Below the pieces are notes generated by a model. The model made no database searches. It saw only the letters and a list, made by a program, of their open reading frames with translations, and had not been told where the DNA came from. This document shows, one piece after another, positions 43,985-46,201 of a stretch of 46,201 nucleotides of DNA. Within the stretch, counting starts at the first letter, position 1, and each line of letters opens with the position of its first letter. Location of the stretch: assembly GCA_034668825.1 (NCBI GenBank), contig JAXDOR010000008.1, positions 1-46,201 on the forward strand. Direction: 5' to 3'. A program made the position numbers and the translations under genes. The stretch is from CANKHA01 sp034668825 (lineage in GTDB: Bacteria > Pseudomonadota > Alphaproteobacteria > Rhizobiales > Xanthobacteraceae).

Positions 43985-44000
<16 letters not shown>
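43557..44000 (+). CDS. Second AT-rich membrane protein, between ureB and ureC
   Basis: A 147-residue protein: a charged helical N-terminus (EEYKNCKQQILEDIKWMD), hydrophobic segments near 30-46, 53-74 and 112-136, and a short tail. The layout of a helix then paired segments loosely recalls SLATT-type small membrane proteins, but no motif proves it. GGAGCAAGACGCC before ATG 43557 supplies a ribosome site. It overlaps the ureC start by 16 bases. It is unrelated by eye to the gene between ureA and ureB, although both are AT-rich. Confidence 0.78.
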
Positions 44001-45694
<1,694 letters not shown>

Positions 45695-45705
45695 ACATGC
45701 GCCTT

Positions 45706-45865
45706 CTTCCCCTCTCCCCTTGTGGGAGAGGGTGCCCGAGCGGAGGCGAAGCCGAGCGAGGGCGGGTGAGGGGTCCAGACTATCGCTGCGGCACGACCCC
45801 TCACCCGGCTCGTGCTCGCTATCGCTCCGCACTCGCCACCCTCTCCCACAAGGGGAGAGGGGAAG
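45706..45865. repeat. Head-to-head pair of family A palindromic repeats between ureC and ureE
   Basis: A perfect 29-bp inverted repeat bounds the element (45706-45734 and 45837-45865). Inside, CGGGTGAGGGGT and ACCCCTCACCCG form a second inverted pair. Each half matches the single unit at 5543-5607. The whole could fold into one long hairpin in the urease message and fills most of the 211-base gap before ureE. Confidence 0.85.
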
Positions 45866-45905
45866 AGAGTTTGCCTCTGTGCCGACAACAGGATAGAGTC
45901 GCTTT

Positions 45906-46201
45906 ATGCACCGCGTTTCCTCTGTCAAACTTGCCGGCCAATGGAACGCGGCGGAAGCCAGTGATCGCGTCGTGCTCGATGCCGACGAGCGCCATCGCCG
46001 TCGGATCATGCTCACGGGCGAGCGTGGCACGACATTCCTGCTCGATCTGCCGCAGGCGACCGCGTTGCGCGACGGCGACGGACTCGTCCTCGACGACGGC
46101 GCCATGGTGGGAGTTGCCAGCAAGCCGGAGCCGCTGGTCGAGATCGCCGCGGAAAATCCCCAAGCGCTGGCGCGGCTCGCCTGGCATCTCGGCAACCGGC
46201 A
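45906..46201 (+). CDS. ureE: Urease nickel metallochaperone UreE, partial (cut by window end)
   Basis: The frame from ATG 45906 gives about 98 residues and runs off the edge. RVVLDADERHRRRIMLTGERG, FLLDLPQATALRDGDGLVLD and VEIAAENPQALARLAWHLGNR are the UreE N-terminal domain and the start of its metal-binding domain. The C-terminal His tail is not in view. UreF and UreG presumably follow. Confidence 0.93.
   Translation, partial: MHRVSSVKLAGQWNAAEASDRVVLDADERHRRRIMLTGERGTTFLLDLPQATALRDGDGLVLDDGAMVGVASKPEPLVEIAAENPQALARLAWHLGNR

Overview
The window is GC-rich, gene-dense chromosomal DNA of an alphaproteobacterium, most likely of the Bradyrhizobium/Rhodopseudomonas side of the Rhizobiales. This rests on codon usage, a urtABCDE-ureDABC(E) nitrogen locus, single-REC and REC-cyclase signalling proteins, many NMT1-type binding proteins, and short palindromic repeats of a kind common in that group. 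No integrase, transposase, phage gene or CRISPR array was seen. Identifications come from reading the translations and from family knowledge; no database search was run.

Layout. 1-8.1 kb: a partial glycine-zipper protein, a small unknown protein, a B12-type radical SAM enzyme, an AT-rich two-gene cassette (YwgA-like protein plus HD phosphohydrolase), a short-chain dehydrogenase, a 690-bp gene-free stretch packed with palindromes, an acyl-CoA dehydrogenase and tRNA-Gln(TTG). 8.1-14.5 kb: a nucleoside hydrolase-like protein and a binding protein on the minus strand face a Tat-exported molybdenum hydroxylase, its 2Fe-2S subunit and a di-haem cytochrome c. 14.5-18.6 kb: a membrane hybrid-free histidine kinase, a lone receiver and a receiver-adenylate cyclase. 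19-23.5 kb: a binding protein, a luciferase-like monooxygenase and a rhodanese-like protein face a two-subunit Rieske oxygenase.

23.7-30.7 kb: one tight operon mixes a complete ABC importer (binding protein, fused double permease, ATPase) with an ADP-forming acyl-CoA synthetase (FerA-like) and a homologue of hydroxycinnamoyl-CoA hydratase/lyase (FerB-like). It reads as import, CoA activation and side-chain attack of an aromatic or related acid. Two positions of the lyase active site differ from the studied enzymes.

30.7-46.2 kb: this is the most striking part. A minus-strand operon (binding protein, permease, ATPase, ureohydrolase of the guanidine hydrolase type, histidine-rich small protein) is headed by a clear guanidine-I (ykkC) riboswitch, itself just behind a near-perfect sigma-54 promoter. 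Divergently, another sigma-54-like promoter precedes urtABCDE and urease. Together the genes describe guanidine uptake, hydrolysis to urea and ammonia, urea uptake, and urease, with nitrogen-limitation and guanidine sensing stacked on the first half. The urease operon also carries two AT-rich membrane-protein genes between ureA/ureB and ureB/ureC, each overlapping the next urease gene.
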